Assembly (NCBI RefSeq): GCF_900115175.1 | Contig: NZ_FOYV01000003.1 | Span: 9,053 to 73,052, forward strand | Length of the DNA stretch: 64,000 bases | Reading direction: 5' to 3' | Source of the DNA: Marinobacter gudaonensis | GTDB lineage: Bacteria; Pseudomonadota; Gammaproteobacteria; Pseudomonadales; Oleiphilaceae | In this document: piece by piece, positions 47,234 through 56,363 of the stretch | How the letters are laid out: each line of letters begins with the position of its first letter | Numbering within the stretch: the stretch's first letter is position 1 | Notes under the pieces: model-generated | What the model was told of the DNA's origin: nothing | Seen by the model: the letters and a program-made list of their open reading frames with translations, nothing else | Database searches by the model: none | Position numbers and translations under genes: made by a program

Positions 47234-48016
47234 TCATGCCTGGCGTTTGCGGGCCTCCTTGATGACATCGTAGGCATGGCTGATTTCCCGGGTGCGCTCC
47301 TCGGCCATCTCGCGCATGCTTTCCGGTAACCCCTTGCCCGCCAGCTTGTCCGGGTGGTTTTCACTCATGAGTTTGCGGTAGGCCTTCTTGAGTTCTTCAT
47401 CGCTCACCGAAGGCGACACGCCCAGCACCTTGTAGGCGTCACTGATCTGGTCGGCAGAGGACCGCTGACCGGCTCCCGCCTGGCCGGAATGGGCGCCCCC
47501 CCGGAGCATGGCTTCCAGCTGGTCCACCTGGCTTTCCGGCAGGCCCAATCCCCGCGCAATGCGAACCAGCATTTCATGTTCGGCCGGGTGCACTGAGCCA
47601 TCCGCGGCCACGGCGGATACCTGCACCTGAAGAAACATTTGCAGCAATGCCGGCTGGCGGCCACTGGCCCGCAGGAAGCGTCCCAACTCCGCCTCGAGAT
47701 CAAAGTCCGGTTGCTTGCCCCGGTAGAACGCCGCTTTGGCCTGGGCTTTCTGTGCTTCATTCAGGCGGAATCGTACAAACATGGTTTCCGCCATCTGGAT
47801 TTCATCCCGCGACACCACACCATCGGCCTTGCAAAGGGCGCCCATGACGGCAAAGACGGAATCGATGAATCCGGACTGGATGCTTTGCAGTTTACCGATC
47901 AGGCGGCGTTTGAGGCGGTGGAGCAGGAAGGCGCCGATGGCAGCGCCCACCAGGAATCCCGGGAATTTTCCAAAAGCATAGCCAATCAGGCCGCCGACGA
48001 TGATTGCAAACAGCAT
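47234..48016 (-). CDS. djlA: DjlA-like membrane co-chaperone
   Basis: A 260-residue protein. An N-terminal Gly-rich membrane segment (about 4-28: IIVGGLIGYAFGKFPGFLVGAAIG) resembles the DjlA dimerising helix. A TerB-like acidic helical domain (about 45-165) and a C-terminal J domain (about 195-258) with the HPD motif in MSENHPDKLAG follow. It stimulates DnaK ATPase at the membrane. It is convergent with the methyltransferase gene. Confidence 0.88.
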   Translation of the reverse strand: MLFAIIVGGLIGYAFGKFPGFLVGAAIGAFLLHRLKRRLIGKLQSIQSGFIDSVFAVMGALCKADGVVSRDEIQMAETMFVRFRLNEAQKAQAKAAFYRGKQPDFDLEAELGRFLRASGRQPALLQMFLQVQVSAVAADGSVHPAEHEMLVRIARGLGLPESQVDQLEAMLRGGAHSGQAGAGQRSSADQISDAYKVLGVSPSVSDEELKKAYRKLMSENHPDKLAGKGLPESMREMAEERTREISHAYDVIKEARKRQA

Positions 48017-48064
48017 CCGAAAATCCTTTGAAGCGGAAAACAGGCCATAGAATATACGTGTTTT

Positions 48065-50890
48065 TCAGTCCTGCTTCATGAACAGGCGTTCATCGACCTC
48101 ATCGATCTGTTCGGGTTTCAGGAACTGCCGGGCATAACGCCGATAGACTCCTGAACGAATGAACAGCTCGAACACCGGGCGGTCGATGTGTCCCTCGTCG
48201 GCCATTCGATCAAGAATGGTGAGGGATTCAGTGAGGGTTTTGCCTTCCTTATAAGGCCGGTCAACGGCCGTCAGAGCCTCGAACACGTCGGCCACCGCCA
48301 TGATACGTTCAGGTATGCCCATGTCTTCGGCCGACAGGCCACAGGGATAGCCTTTGCCATCCATGCGCTCATGATGGGTGCCGGCGAGCCTGGGAACCTT
48401 GGCCAGCCGGTCGGGAAGGGGCAGGGCGTCCAGCATGCAGATGGTTTGCACAATGTGCTCGTTGATCTTGAAGCGCTCCTCCGGCGTGAGCGTGCCCCGC
48501 GCAATCGTGAGATTGTGCAGCTCGCCCCGGTTATAGGCGTATTCAGGCAAGGACATGTCGAAGCCCCACTGGTTGCGGGGATCGTCCTTGCGCACGGGTG
48601 GCAGGTGTTCGCCCCAGGGCCGGAGATGCTCGGGTTTGTCGGCAAGCAGCTGCTCGGATGCCGGGAGGGGCGCTTCTGGAATACCGGTCAGGGCTTCCTG
48701 TTCGTCCGGGGTCAGGCCCAGCCGGTCATCGAAATGGCGCTGCCAGGTTCTCTTGCCAATGCGGCGTATTTCCGCAATATCCGCCTCGGCCATGAATTCG
48801 CCGCCGTGATTGGCCCGGGCAATCACCGCGAAGTCGTCCTGCAGATCCTGCCAAGCCTGCTCCCGTTCCTGCCTTGCAAGGGCTTCATCCTCGCCACTCA
48901 GTTGCTTGCTGAGGTATTCGATCTCGACGTCCCGATGGAGAACTTCAAAGCGGGTCCGGATCTCGTGGATCCGGTTATGGATGGTTTCCAGCTTAACCGC
49001 CTTGTCGACCACGTACTCTGGACTGGTGATCTTGCCGCAATCGTGTAGCCAGGCGGCGAGGTGGAATTCCTGGAGTTGTTCCTCGGTCATGGAAAACGAC
49101 CGGAACGCCCGACTGTCGCTCTGGATAGCCTCATCCACGAGCATCTGCGCCAGTTTTGGCACTCGCTCGCAATGGCCTCCGGTGTAAGGGGATTTGGCGT
49201 CAATGGCGTTGGCCACAAGACGGATAATGCCCTCCAGCAGCGCCTGCTGGCTTTCAATGAGTTCCCGGGTTTCGATAGCCACGGCGGCAGATCCGGCGAT
49301 TTCATCCACGAACACGATCAGGTCGTCGCTGAGCTGGGTATTGTCACCGTGCTCCATCTCGATGGTGAGCACGCCGATGAGCCGTTTTCGGCGGTTGCGC
49401 AGAACGGCAAAGACCGGGTTGCCCGAGATCTGCTGGCGGAGCAGCCGAATGATGTCGCTGTCGTCGTCATCCGAGGACACGCTTTCGATGGTTGCCGGCA
49501 GCGTGAGGTTCTGGTTCACGGCCAGGGTCAGCTGTTGGTGCTGGCGGCTGAACAGGTAGATGCCGCCCCGGGCCTGGCCGACAATGTGCACAATCTGTTC
49601 GAGAATATCCCGCAGCAGATTGTTCAGGTCCTGGCCCCGGTTCAGTACCGTGGCAATGCTCTGGAAGCTGCGGATTGTCCGGGCCATGTCGTCCAGGGCC
49701 ACACTCAATTGGCGGGCTTCCCGTATGTGGGAATCTGACCGTACCGGGGTATCGAACCGGAAGCGTGATAGCCGGCCGACCTGGTTGGTGAGGTGCTCCA
49801 GCGGCCGGCCCACCTGGCGCCCCAGGAACCAGCCGATAACCAGCAGGAGCAGGGCAATCACACCGGCGATCACGGTTTGCCGGGCGAGGGCCTGCCAGAC
49901 TTCTGCCAGCAGCTCATCGGAGGGGATGGCGACCACGATGCGCAGCCCCTCATTTTCCAGGGCATCGAGGGATTCGGCCATGCCGTACCAGTCTTTGCCC
50001 TCTGCGCTGAAGAGGGACACCGGGCTGCCATCCACGATATCGCCGTTGCCCGACAGGACCTGGCTGATGGCCGGGCCGGGCTGTTGCCGGTTGCCGGAGT
50101 CAGCCAGAACCTGTTGATCGCGATTGACGATGGCAATACGTGTGTCCGGGGTCTGCCGAAGCTCGGCCAACTGACGACTGAGGTCGGTGACCGTCACGTC
50201 GATGCCGTATACCGCGCCCGCGTCGGCGGTTGCGGTGGCCGCGCGTCTGGACAGGGTGATGCCGGTTTCCTGGGTGGTGAAGAACAGGTAGGGTGCCGAT
50301 AGTTCCGTGGTCTCTGAACCCCGAGCCTTACTGTACCAGGGCCGGGTTCTGGGATCGTAGCGGTAGCCGGGCACACTGCGTTGTTCCAGCGGTTTCATGT
50401 CGGCGTTGTAGAATCGCCATTCGCCAGGGACGCCTTCCCGACTGTGGGTAATGGTCTGGAGCAGGTAGCGGGTGCCCTCGGGTGCGTCCGGGAACTGCAG
50501 GGTGCCGGAGCTGAGTACCTTGCGCAGGAGCACGAAATCGCCGTCTGGATAGCCCGCGTAGACCGCGCTGACAATGTCGCTGCTGGCCAGGATATCGGCC
50601 AGCACCGGTAGCCGCTCCAGGCGCTGCTCGAGGTTTTCGGCATCGCCCAGGGCATCGTGGCTCAGTACCGCCAGGGCGGTTGAGGGCGGTGCGGTGATGG
50701 CGTGGATACGGTCGTCCACGCTGATGGCCAGCTGTCGGGCGGCGGCGCTTGCCGCCGATACCTTGGCGGCCTCCATGCCCCGGAAGCTCTGGCCAATCAA
50801 TACCACGGTCAGCACCAGCATTCCCAGGGTAATGGCGGACGCGATCAGAAAAGGTAGCGACACCTGGGCTGACTGGCGTGTTCGTTCCAT
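48065..50890 (-). CDS. Membrane sensor HD-GYP phosphodiesterase
   Basis: A 941-residue sensor. TM1 (about 12-33), a large periplasmic dCache-type domain (about 35-325; WYSKARG and AVYGIDVTVTDLSRQL are typical), TM2 (about 330-355), a HAMP-like segment and a GAF domain (about 400-550) lead to an HD-GYP domain. The HD part reads AAWLHDCGKITSPEYVVDKA and the GYP part HHERMDGKGYPCGL. An extra stretch of about 130 residues between these is unusual. It should degrade cyclic-di-GMP in response to an external small ligand. Confidence 0.87.
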   Translation of the reverse strand: MERTRQSAQVSLPFLIASAITLGMLVLTVVLIGQSFRGMEAAKVSAASAAARQLAISVDDRIHAITAPPSTALAVLSHDALGDAENLEQRLERLPVLADILASSDIVSAVYAGYPDGDFVLLRKVLSSGTLQFPDAPEGTRYLLQTITHSREGVPGEWRFYNADMKPLEQRSVPGYRYDPRTRPWYSKARGSETTELSAPYLFFTTQETGITLSRRAATATADAGAVYGIDVTVTDLSRQLAELRQTPDTRIAIVNRDQQVLADSGNRQQPGPAISQVLSGNGDIVDGSPVSLFSAEGKDWYGMAESLDALENEGLRIVVAIPSDELLAEVWQALARQTVIAGVIALLLLVIGWFLGRQVGRPLEHLTNQVGRLSRFRFDTPVRSDSHIREARQLSVALDDMARTIRSFQSIATVLNRGQDLNNLLRDILEQIVHIVGQARGGIYLFSRQHQQLTLAVNQNLTLPATIESVSSDDDDSDIIRLLRQQISGNPVFAVLRNRRKRLIGVLTIEMEHGDNTQLSDDLIVFVDEIAGSAAVAIETRELIESQQALLEGIIRLVANAIDAKSPYTGGHCERVPKLAQMLVDEAIQSDSRAFRSFSMTEEQLQEFHLAAWLHDCGKITSPEYVVDKAVKLETIHNRIHEIRTRFEVLHRDVEIEYLSKQLSGEDEALARQEREQAWQDLQDDFAVIARANHGGEFMAEADIAEIRRIGKRTWQRHFDDRLGLTPDEQEALTGIPEAPLPASEQLLADKPEHLRPWGEHLPPVRKDDPRNQWGFDMSLPEYAYNRGELHNLTIARGTLTPEERFKINEHIVQTICMLDALPLPDRLAKVPRLAGTHHERMDGKGYPCGLSAEDMGIPERIMAVADVFEALTAVDRPYKEGKTLTESLTILDRMADEGHIDRPVFELFIRSGVYRRYARQFLKPEQIDEVDERLFMKQD

Positions 50891-51001
50891 GGATGATCCT
50901 TGGCGGCGTGAATAGGCGTAATACCGGGAGGCGGGCGCCCACTAATGCAAGCGTAGCCGTTGTCCGGTTTTTTTCATGCATATGCCGTAAAATCGAGAGC
51001 C

Positions 51002-51652
51002 ATGACGTCTGATCTGTTTTCCGACCAGCCCGGGGAGCCCATCCGGGAGATCATCACCGAAGGCGCTGTGGTACTCCGGGGGTTCGCGCTTGCCAACGAA
51101 CAGGCTCTGCTGCAGGCCATTGACGAGGTGAGCCAACAGGCGCCCTTCCGGCACATGAGAACCCCTGGAGGCCATGCCATGTCGGCCGCCATGAGCGCCT
51201 GTGGCCATGTGGGCTGGGTGACCGACCAGCGAGGGTATCGCTACCAGGCAGAGGATCCGGAATCGGGTAGTCCCTGGCCCGCGATGCCGGGGGTGTTCCG
51301 TAGACTGGCCGCGGAGGCCGCCGAAGACGCCGGTTATCCAGGGTTCGAGCCGGACGCCTGCCTGATCAACCGCTATCAGAGAGGGGCGAAAATGGGGTTG
51401 CACCAGGACCGGGACGAGCGGGATTTCAGCCAGCCGATCGTGTCTGTTTCCCTGGGATTGCCGATGGTGTTCCAGTTTGGCGGTCGTAAACGCAGTGATC
51501 GTCCCTTGAAAGTACCCCTGACACACGGTGACGTGGTGGTCTGGGGCGGACCATCCCGCCTGAACTACCATGGGGTGCTGACCCTGAAGACCGGCCACCA
51601 TCCGCTGACAGGCCCCTATCGCTACAATCTCACCTTCCGTCGCGCGCTATAG
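51002..51652 (+). CDS. alkB: AlkB-type DNA repair dioxygenase
   Basis: A 216-residue Fe(II)/2-oxoglutarate enzyme that removes methyl groups from 1-methyladenine and 3-methylcytosine. Iron ligands are in GLHQDRDE (HxD) and NYHGVL, with the 2-oxoglutarate Arg pair in YNLTFRRAL. CLINRYQRGAKMGLHQDRDE is the family signature. The length matches E. coli AlkB (216). ATG 51002 is chosen because upstream codons have no protein-like sequence. Confidence 0.92.
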   Translation: MTSDLFSDQPGEPIREIITEGAVVLRGFALANEQALLQAIDEVSQQAPFRHMRTPGGHAMSAAMSACGHVGWVTDQRGYRYQAEDPESGSPWPAMPGVFRRLAAEAAEDAGYPGFEPDACLINRYQRGAKMGLHQDRDERDFSQPIVSVSLGLPMVFQFGGRKRSDRPLKVPLTHGDVVVWGGPSRLNYHGVLTLKTGHHPLTGPYRYNLTFRRAL

Positions 51653-51669
51653 TGTCCTTTATTGGCTCT

Positions 51670-52950
51670 CTACTGGAGCCAGGCCGTCAGCAATCCGGCC
51701 GCCAGCGACAGTACCATCGGCCCGCCGACCATCAGTCCAATCTGGCGGTTACCAATAACCCAGGCCATGCCTGACTTCACCAGGTTGTTGGAGGCGGCCG
51801 CGAGCACGATACCGATAACGGCGGTGGTCATGGCCAGTGTGTCGGTGGACATGCGCGTCAGTGACAGGGTGATGGCATCCACGTCGGCAATGCCGGACGT
51901 GGCCGCCAGCGCATAGATACCGGCATTGCCCAGCCAGTTGCTGAGAAATTCACCCAGCAACAGTATCGCCGTAAGCAGCACTCCGAAGACCAGCGCAGAG
52001 GTGAGGTCCAGCGGGTTCTGGTTGAGTGTGGGCTGGCTGACCTCCGAGGTGTGGGTGTTGCTGCGCCAGATGACAATGGCGGGCAGGTAGAGAAGCACCG
52101 TCATGACCAGCACCGGCCCGACCAGCGTTGGAAGCAGGCCCGGATTGATCACCAGGCAGTACACCAGGATGCGGGGGAACATGGTGCCGCAGGCAATCAG
52201 GATGCCGGTGGCGAACTGGGCATTAAGCTGGGGATTTTTCGAGGCCTGGCGGGCGAAATGCAGTGTCAGGGCGGTGGATGAACTGAGCCCGGCGAACAGG
52301 CTGGTAAAGAGGATGCCCTTGCGGGTACCCGCCACCCGGATGGCGAAATAGCCGACAAAGGAAATGGAGGCAATCATCACCACCATCCACCAGATTTCCC
52401 GGGGGTTGAGAACGCCGCCGGGCCCCATCGCTTCGTCCGGCAGAATGGGCAGCATGACCACGGAAATCAGCAACAGCTTCAATGCCGCATCCAGTTCGTG
52501 CTCCATCAGCCGGTTGACCCACCCGTGAATCTTTTCCTTGTTGTCCAGGATGATTGCCGTAACCACCGCGGCGGCTGTCGCGATTACCGGGTCCACCGCC
52601 ACCGCTACCGCGCCAAAGCAGAACGTGAGCACCATGCCCACCATGCCGGTGATGCTGAAATTGCGAATGTGCTGAAGCCGCTCGCTGTAGGCGACGATGG
52701 CCATGGCCACCACGCTCACCAGCAGTACCGGAAACGCCCATTCAGTGATTTCCTTCGCCAGAAGCGCAGAGATGCCGCCCAGCAGGCCTACCAGTGCAAA
52801 GGTTCGGATACCGGCAATACGCTCGCCGGATTTCTGCTCGCGGGCGTCCCAGCCTCGTTCAAGGCCGATGATGGCGCCCAGCAGAAGGGCCACGGCGAGG
52901 TTGAGAGTGGTTCGGTTTCCAGCCAGAAATTGGGCAGCAACGTCGTCCAT
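51670..52950 (-). CDS. MgtC/SapB-DUF4010 membrane protein
   Basis: A 426-residue membrane protein. The N-terminal MgtC-like part (about 5-140) has NLAVALLLGAIIGLERGW and RIAGIRTFALVGLLGG. The C-terminal DUF4010 part (about 170-420) has FTSLFAGLSSSTALTLHFAR and ATSGIADVDAITLSL. About 12 helices are visible. The function of these fusions is not well known; cation-related roles are suggested for MgtC. Start ATG 52950 begins MDDVAAQ. Confidence 0.82.
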   Translation of the reverse strand: MDDVAAQFLAGNRTTLNLAVALLLGAIIGLERGWDAREQKSGERIAGIRTFALVGLLGGISALLAKEITEWAFPVLLVSVVAMAIVAYSERLQHIRNFSITGMVGMVLTFCFGAVAVAVDPVIATAAAVVTAIILDNKEKIHGWVNRLMEHELDAALKLLLISVVMLPILPDEAMGPGGVLNPREIWWMVVMIASISFVGYFAIRVAGTRKGILFTSLFAGLSSSTALTLHFARQASKNPQLNAQFATGILIACGTMFPRILVYCLVINPGLLPTLVGPVLVMTVLLYLPAIVIWRSNTHTSEVSQPTLNQNPLDLTSALVFGVLLTAILLLGEFLSNWLGNAGIYALAATSGIADVDAITLSLTRMSTDTLAMTTAVIGIVLAAASNNLVKSGMAWVIGNRQIGLMVGGPMVLSLAAGLLTAWLQ

Positions 52951-53115
52951 GGGGTGGTGCAAGCTCCTGTTACGCAATGGATATCATGATCATAGCAGCC
53001 TGCGCGGGAGGTCGTTAGAGCTCTAAGAAAATACCCCTGAGAGCCTTACTTTTCGTTCAGGCGGCTGATAAGCTTCGCGGCCTTTGAAATCGTAGCAAGC
53101 TGGACATCCGAATCT

Positions 53116-54603
53116 ATGGTGAATTCCCTCAAGGCCAACTGGCTTTCGAACATCCGGGGCGATGTGCTCGCCGGTATCGTGGTGGCATTGGCGCTGATCC
53201 CGGAGGCCATCGCCTTCTCGATTATTGCCGGTGTGGACCCGAAAGTCGGTCTTTACGCCTCTTTCTGTATTGCGGTGATCATTGCCTTCGTGGGCGGGCG
53301 GCCCGGAATGATTTCGGCCGCCACGGCGGCAATGGCGGTGTTGATGGTAACGCTGGTAAAGGAGCATGGTCTGCAGTATCTGCTGGCGGCCACCCTGCTG
53401 ACCGGCGTGCTGCAGGTGATCGCCGGCTATCTGAAACTCGGCAGCCTGATGCGGTTTGTCTCGCGATCGGTCGTGACCGGCTTTGTAAACGCCCTGGCCA
53501 TTCTCATCTTCATGGCCCAGTTGCCGGAGCTCACCAATGTGACCTGGCACGTCTATGCCATGACCGCCGCGGGGCTCGGCATCATCTACCTGTTTCCGCT
53601 GGTGCCGGTGGTGGGCAAGGTGCTGCCTTCGCCGCTGGTGTGCATCGTGGTTCTCACCGCCGTGGCGGTGGTGACGGGGCTCGATATTCGAACCGTGGGC
53701 GATATGGGCGAATTGCCGGACACCCTGCCGGTGTTCCTGTGGCCGGACGTGCCGCTGAACCTGGAAACCCTGATGATTATCCTGCCGTATTCGGTGCCTT
53801 TGGCCATCGTTGGCCTGCTGGAGTCCATGATGACCGCCACCATCGTGGATGATCTGACCGACACCACCAGCGACCGCAACCGTGAATGCAAGGGGCAGGG
53901 TATCGCCAACATCGGCTCTGGCCTGATCGGTGGCATGGCCGGCTGTGCGATGATTGGCCAGTCCATTATCAATGTTAAGTCCGGCGGCCGGACGCGTCTG
54001 TCCACCCTCACGGCGGGTCTCTTCCTGCTGGTTATGGTTCTGCTGCTCGACAGCGTACTGGTGCAGATCCCCATGGCCGCCCTGGTGGCGGTAATGATCA
54101 TGGTGTCTATCGGTACCTTTTCCTGGGACTCCATCCGCAACCTTCGCAAACATCCCCTCTCCACCAACATTGTGATGCTTGTGACTGTTGTGGTGGTTGT
54201 GGCCACCCACAACCTGGCTTTCGGTGTTCTTGCCGGCGTGTTGCTGGCGGCGCTGTTCTTTGCCAACAAGGTGGGCCACTACATGCTGGTGACCTCCGAA
54301 CTGGATGAAACCACCGATACCCGGACCTACCGGGTGGTTGGCCAGGTATTCTTCAGCTCCTCGGAAAAGTTCATGGAATCCTTTGATTTCAAGGAAGCAG
54401 TCGATAATGTGGTGATTGATCTGAGTCGCGCGCACTTCTGGGACATCACCGCGGTGGGCGCCCTGGACAAGGCAGTGATCAAGTTCCGGCGTGAAGGCTC
54501 GGAGGTCCGGGTGATTGGTCTGAACGAGGCCAGTGCCACCATCGTTGACCGCTTTGGCGTGCACGACAAGCCGGACGCCGTCGACCAGTTGATGGGGCAC
54601 TGA
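53116..54603 (+). CDS. SulP family anion transporter with STAS domain
   Basis: A 495-residue transporter. The transmembrane part (about 10-385) has [29 protein letters not shown] and [20 protein letters not shown], the SulP signatures. A C-terminal STAS domain (about 405-490: ...[26 protein letters not shown]) follows. SulP members carry sulfate, bicarbonate or other anions; the ion is unknown here. It is followed after one base by a tandem Usp gene, a pairing that suggests regulation of the carrier. Confidence 0.88.
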   Translation: MVNSLKANWLSNIRGDVLAGIVVALALIPEAIAFSIIAGVDPKVGLYASFCIAVIIAFVGGRPGMISAATAAMAVLMVTLVKEHGLQYLLAATLLTGVLQVIAGYLKLGSLMRFVSRSVVTGFVNALAILIFMAQLPELTNVTWHVYAMTAAGLGIIYLFPLVPVVGKVLPSPLVCIVVLTAVAVVTGLDIRTVGDMGELPDTLPVFLWPDVPLNLETLMIILPYSVPLAIVGLLESMMTATIVDDLTDTTSDRNRECKGQGIANIGSGLIGGMAGCAMIGQSIINVKSGGRTRLSTLTAGLFLLVMVLLLDSVLVQIPMAALVAVMIMVSIGTFSWDSIRNLRKHPLSTNIVMLVTVVVVVATHNLAFGVLAGVLLAALFFANKVGHYMLVTSELDETTDTRTYRVVGQVFFSSSEKFMESFDFKEAVDNVVIDLSRAHFWDITAVGALDKAVIKFRREGSEVRVIGLNEASATIVDRFGVHDKPDAVDQLMGH

Positions 54604-54604
54604 T

Positions 54605-55525
54605 ATGCCTCCGCAATCGGTGAACGACCGCGGCCAGAAGAATAATCACGAAGAACACGAAGGCGAGGTGGAGATGTTACGAGTAGTTGCCTGTATTGAC
54701 GGCTCCCAGGCCGCGCCCGCGGTGTGCGATTACGCGGCCTGGGCGAGCAGGCACATGGAAACGCCCATGATGCTGCTGCACGTGCTGGATGAGGAGCGTT
54801 ACCCGGCGGAGCCGGACCTGGCCGGCAATATAGGCCTCGGCAGTCGTGAGCAGTTACTTGAGGACCTTGCTGAGCTGGACCGCAAGCGTGCAAAACTGGC
54901 TCTCGAACACGGCCATCACTTGCTGGATGAGGCGCAACGAAGAGTCAGCGCGGCTGGCATCGAGGACGTGATCCAGCGCCAGCGCCATGGCGGGCTCGCC
55001 GAGTCTCTGCTGGCGTTGGAGAACCAGACACGATTGCTGGTGATGGGGCTGCATGGTGAAAGCAGTTCCGAACGGGACACCCATATTGGCAGCCAGCTGG
55101 AGACGGTGATTCGCAGTATGCATCGGCCAATCCTCCTGGTGCCGGATGAATACCGTGAGCCCCGCAGTGCCATGCTAGCCTTCGACGGCAGCGCCACGGC
55201 GTTCAAGGGTGTGGAACTGCTGGCCGGCAGTCCGGTGCTCCGGGGCATGCCCCTGCACCTGGTAATGATTGGTCCGGATACCAATGATCGCTGGGAACAG
55301 CTCAGGAAGGCCGAGAAGATGCTGGCGGGCCTGGGCACCGAGATCACCCTGGCCATTCGCGCCGGTGATGTGGAGCCGGCCCTGCACGCCTACCAGGAAG
55401 AGCACGACATCGACATCCTGGTAATGGGCGCCTACGGACATTCCCGAATCCGGCAGTTCCTGGTGGGCAGTACCACAACCACCATGCTCAAGACTGCCGA
55501 CAAACCCCTGGTGGTATTGCGCTAG
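54605..55525 (+). CDS. Tandem universal stress protein
   Basis: A 306-residue protein with two Usp domains. The first spans about 24-180 (RVVACIDGSQAAPAVCDYAA; GESSSERDTHIGSQLETVIRSMHRPILLVPD) and the second about 188-306 (SAMLAFDGSATAFKGVELL; DILVMGAYGHSRIRQFLVGSTTTTMLK). GHS/G-type ATP-binding loops are present, especially in domain 2. ATG 54674 with GAGG upstream is an alternative start, removing a polar 23-residue extension. It is coupled to the SulP gene. Confidence 0.85.
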   Translation: MPPQSVNDRGQKNNHEEHEGEVEMLRVVACIDGSQAAPAVCDYAAWASRHMETPMMLLHVLDEERYPAEPDLAGNIGLGSREQLLEDLAELDRKRAKLALEHGHHLLDEAQRRVSAAGIEDVIQRQRHGGLAESLLALENQTRLLVMGLHGESSSERDTHIGSQLETVIRSMHRPILLVPDEYREPRSAMLAFDGSATAFKGVELLAGSPVLRGMPLHLVMIGPDTNDRWEQLRKAEKMLAGLGTEITLAIRAGDVEPALHAYQEEHDIDILVMGAYGHSRIRQFLVGSTTTTMLKTADKPLVVLR

Positions 55526-55544
55526 CGTGAGGGTTTTTACCGGC

Positions 55545-56219
55545 TCAGGCAGTGGCTGGGGTGGCATGCCCGAACTTTCTGATCTGTGATACAAAGTCAC
55601 TGAAGCGGGTGCCCTGGATCAGGACGTGCTCTTTCAGGGCCCGTTCAGCCTCCAGCTCATTACCGCTGGCGATGGCGTCGTATATGCGGCGGTGCTCGGC
55701 GGCAGAATTCGAGACCCGGTTCCGGGCCTGGAGCTGGAGGCGACGATAGGGTTTCAGCCGCTGCTTGAGCTGCCTGGCTTCAGATGCCAGAAAGCCGTTG
55801 TGGCTGGCATCGTAGATGCAGCTGTGGAATTCCTCGTTCTCGTAATAGTATTCGTCCGGGTCGGACATCACGTCACGATCCTCGCATCGCTCCAGGGCGG
55901 TGCGCAGCCGTTCCAGTTCGGAAGGCTGAATCCTTCTGGCGGCCAGCCGACCGCACATCCCTTCAAGTTCGGCCATGACCTCAAACATTTCGATCAACTG
56001 ATCAAAGCCTACCTTCGCGACGAACGTGCCCTTTTTCGGTTTGACGATCACCAGCCCGCTTACCACCAGCTGCTGAACGGCTTCCCGAATCGGTGTTCTT
56101 GAGACGTTGTATTTTTCTGCCAGCGCGTCGTGGTCGAGCTTGTCGCCGGGCAGGAGGCGCCCATTGATGATGTCTTCCTCAAGCGCGTCTTTCAGTTTCT
56201 GGGCGTTGGAGCGTTTCAT
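55545..56219 (-). CDS. matR: GntR (FCD) regulator of malonate genes
   Basis: A 224-residue regulator. A winged helix (about 5-72: LKDALEEDIINGRLLPGDKLDHDALAEKYNVSRTPIREAVQQL) is followed by an all-helical FCD ligand domain (about 80-215) with the metal-site residues typical of that fold. It diverges from the malonate TRAP/mat operon. A TGATGTATACATCA palindrome in the gap is the likely operator. It probably responds to malonate or malonyl-CoA. Confidence 0.82.
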   Translation of the reverse strand: MKRSNAQKLKDALEEDIINGRLLPGDKLDHDALAEKYNVSRTPIREAVQQLVVSGLVIVKPKKGTFVAKVGFDQLIEMFEVMAELEGMCGRLAARRIQPSELERLRTALERCEDRDVMSDPDEYYYENEEFHSCIYDASHNGFLASEARQLKQRLKPYRRLQLQARNRVSNSAAEHRRIYDAIASGNELEAERALKEHVLIQGTRFSDFVSQIRKFGHATPATA

Positions 56220-56278
56220 AAGTCAGTGCCGGTTTGGGTGGTACGAAATCGTGATGATCATACTTTAGTCAATTCCTG

Positions 56279-56307
56279 TTGACATTAATATACATCAAGG
56301 CTAATGA
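56279..56307 (+). promoter_or_regulatory. Sigma70 promoter of the malonate operon
   Basis: TTGACA (56279-56284) and TAATGA (56302-56307) are separated by 17 bp. The -10 element overlaps the first bases of the MatR palindrome, so binding would block transcription. Confidence 0.6.
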
Positions 56308-56318
56308 TGTATACATCA
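56305..56318. promoter_or_regulatory. Probable MatR operator
   Basis: TGATGTATACATCA is a perfect palindrome with the GTATAC centre typical of FCD-type GntR sites. A second half-match (TATACATCA) lies just upstream near 56290. It overlaps the promoter of the TRAP operon. Confidence 0.65.
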
Positions 56319-56363
56319 GATTTATCTGATCAATACTACAAAAACAACTTTGGAGACAAAACG

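Noticed and set aside
53023..54600. 525-residue - strand frame opposite the SulP gene
   Set aside because: Low-complexity His/Gln/Gly/Arg-rich antisense frame without any motif.
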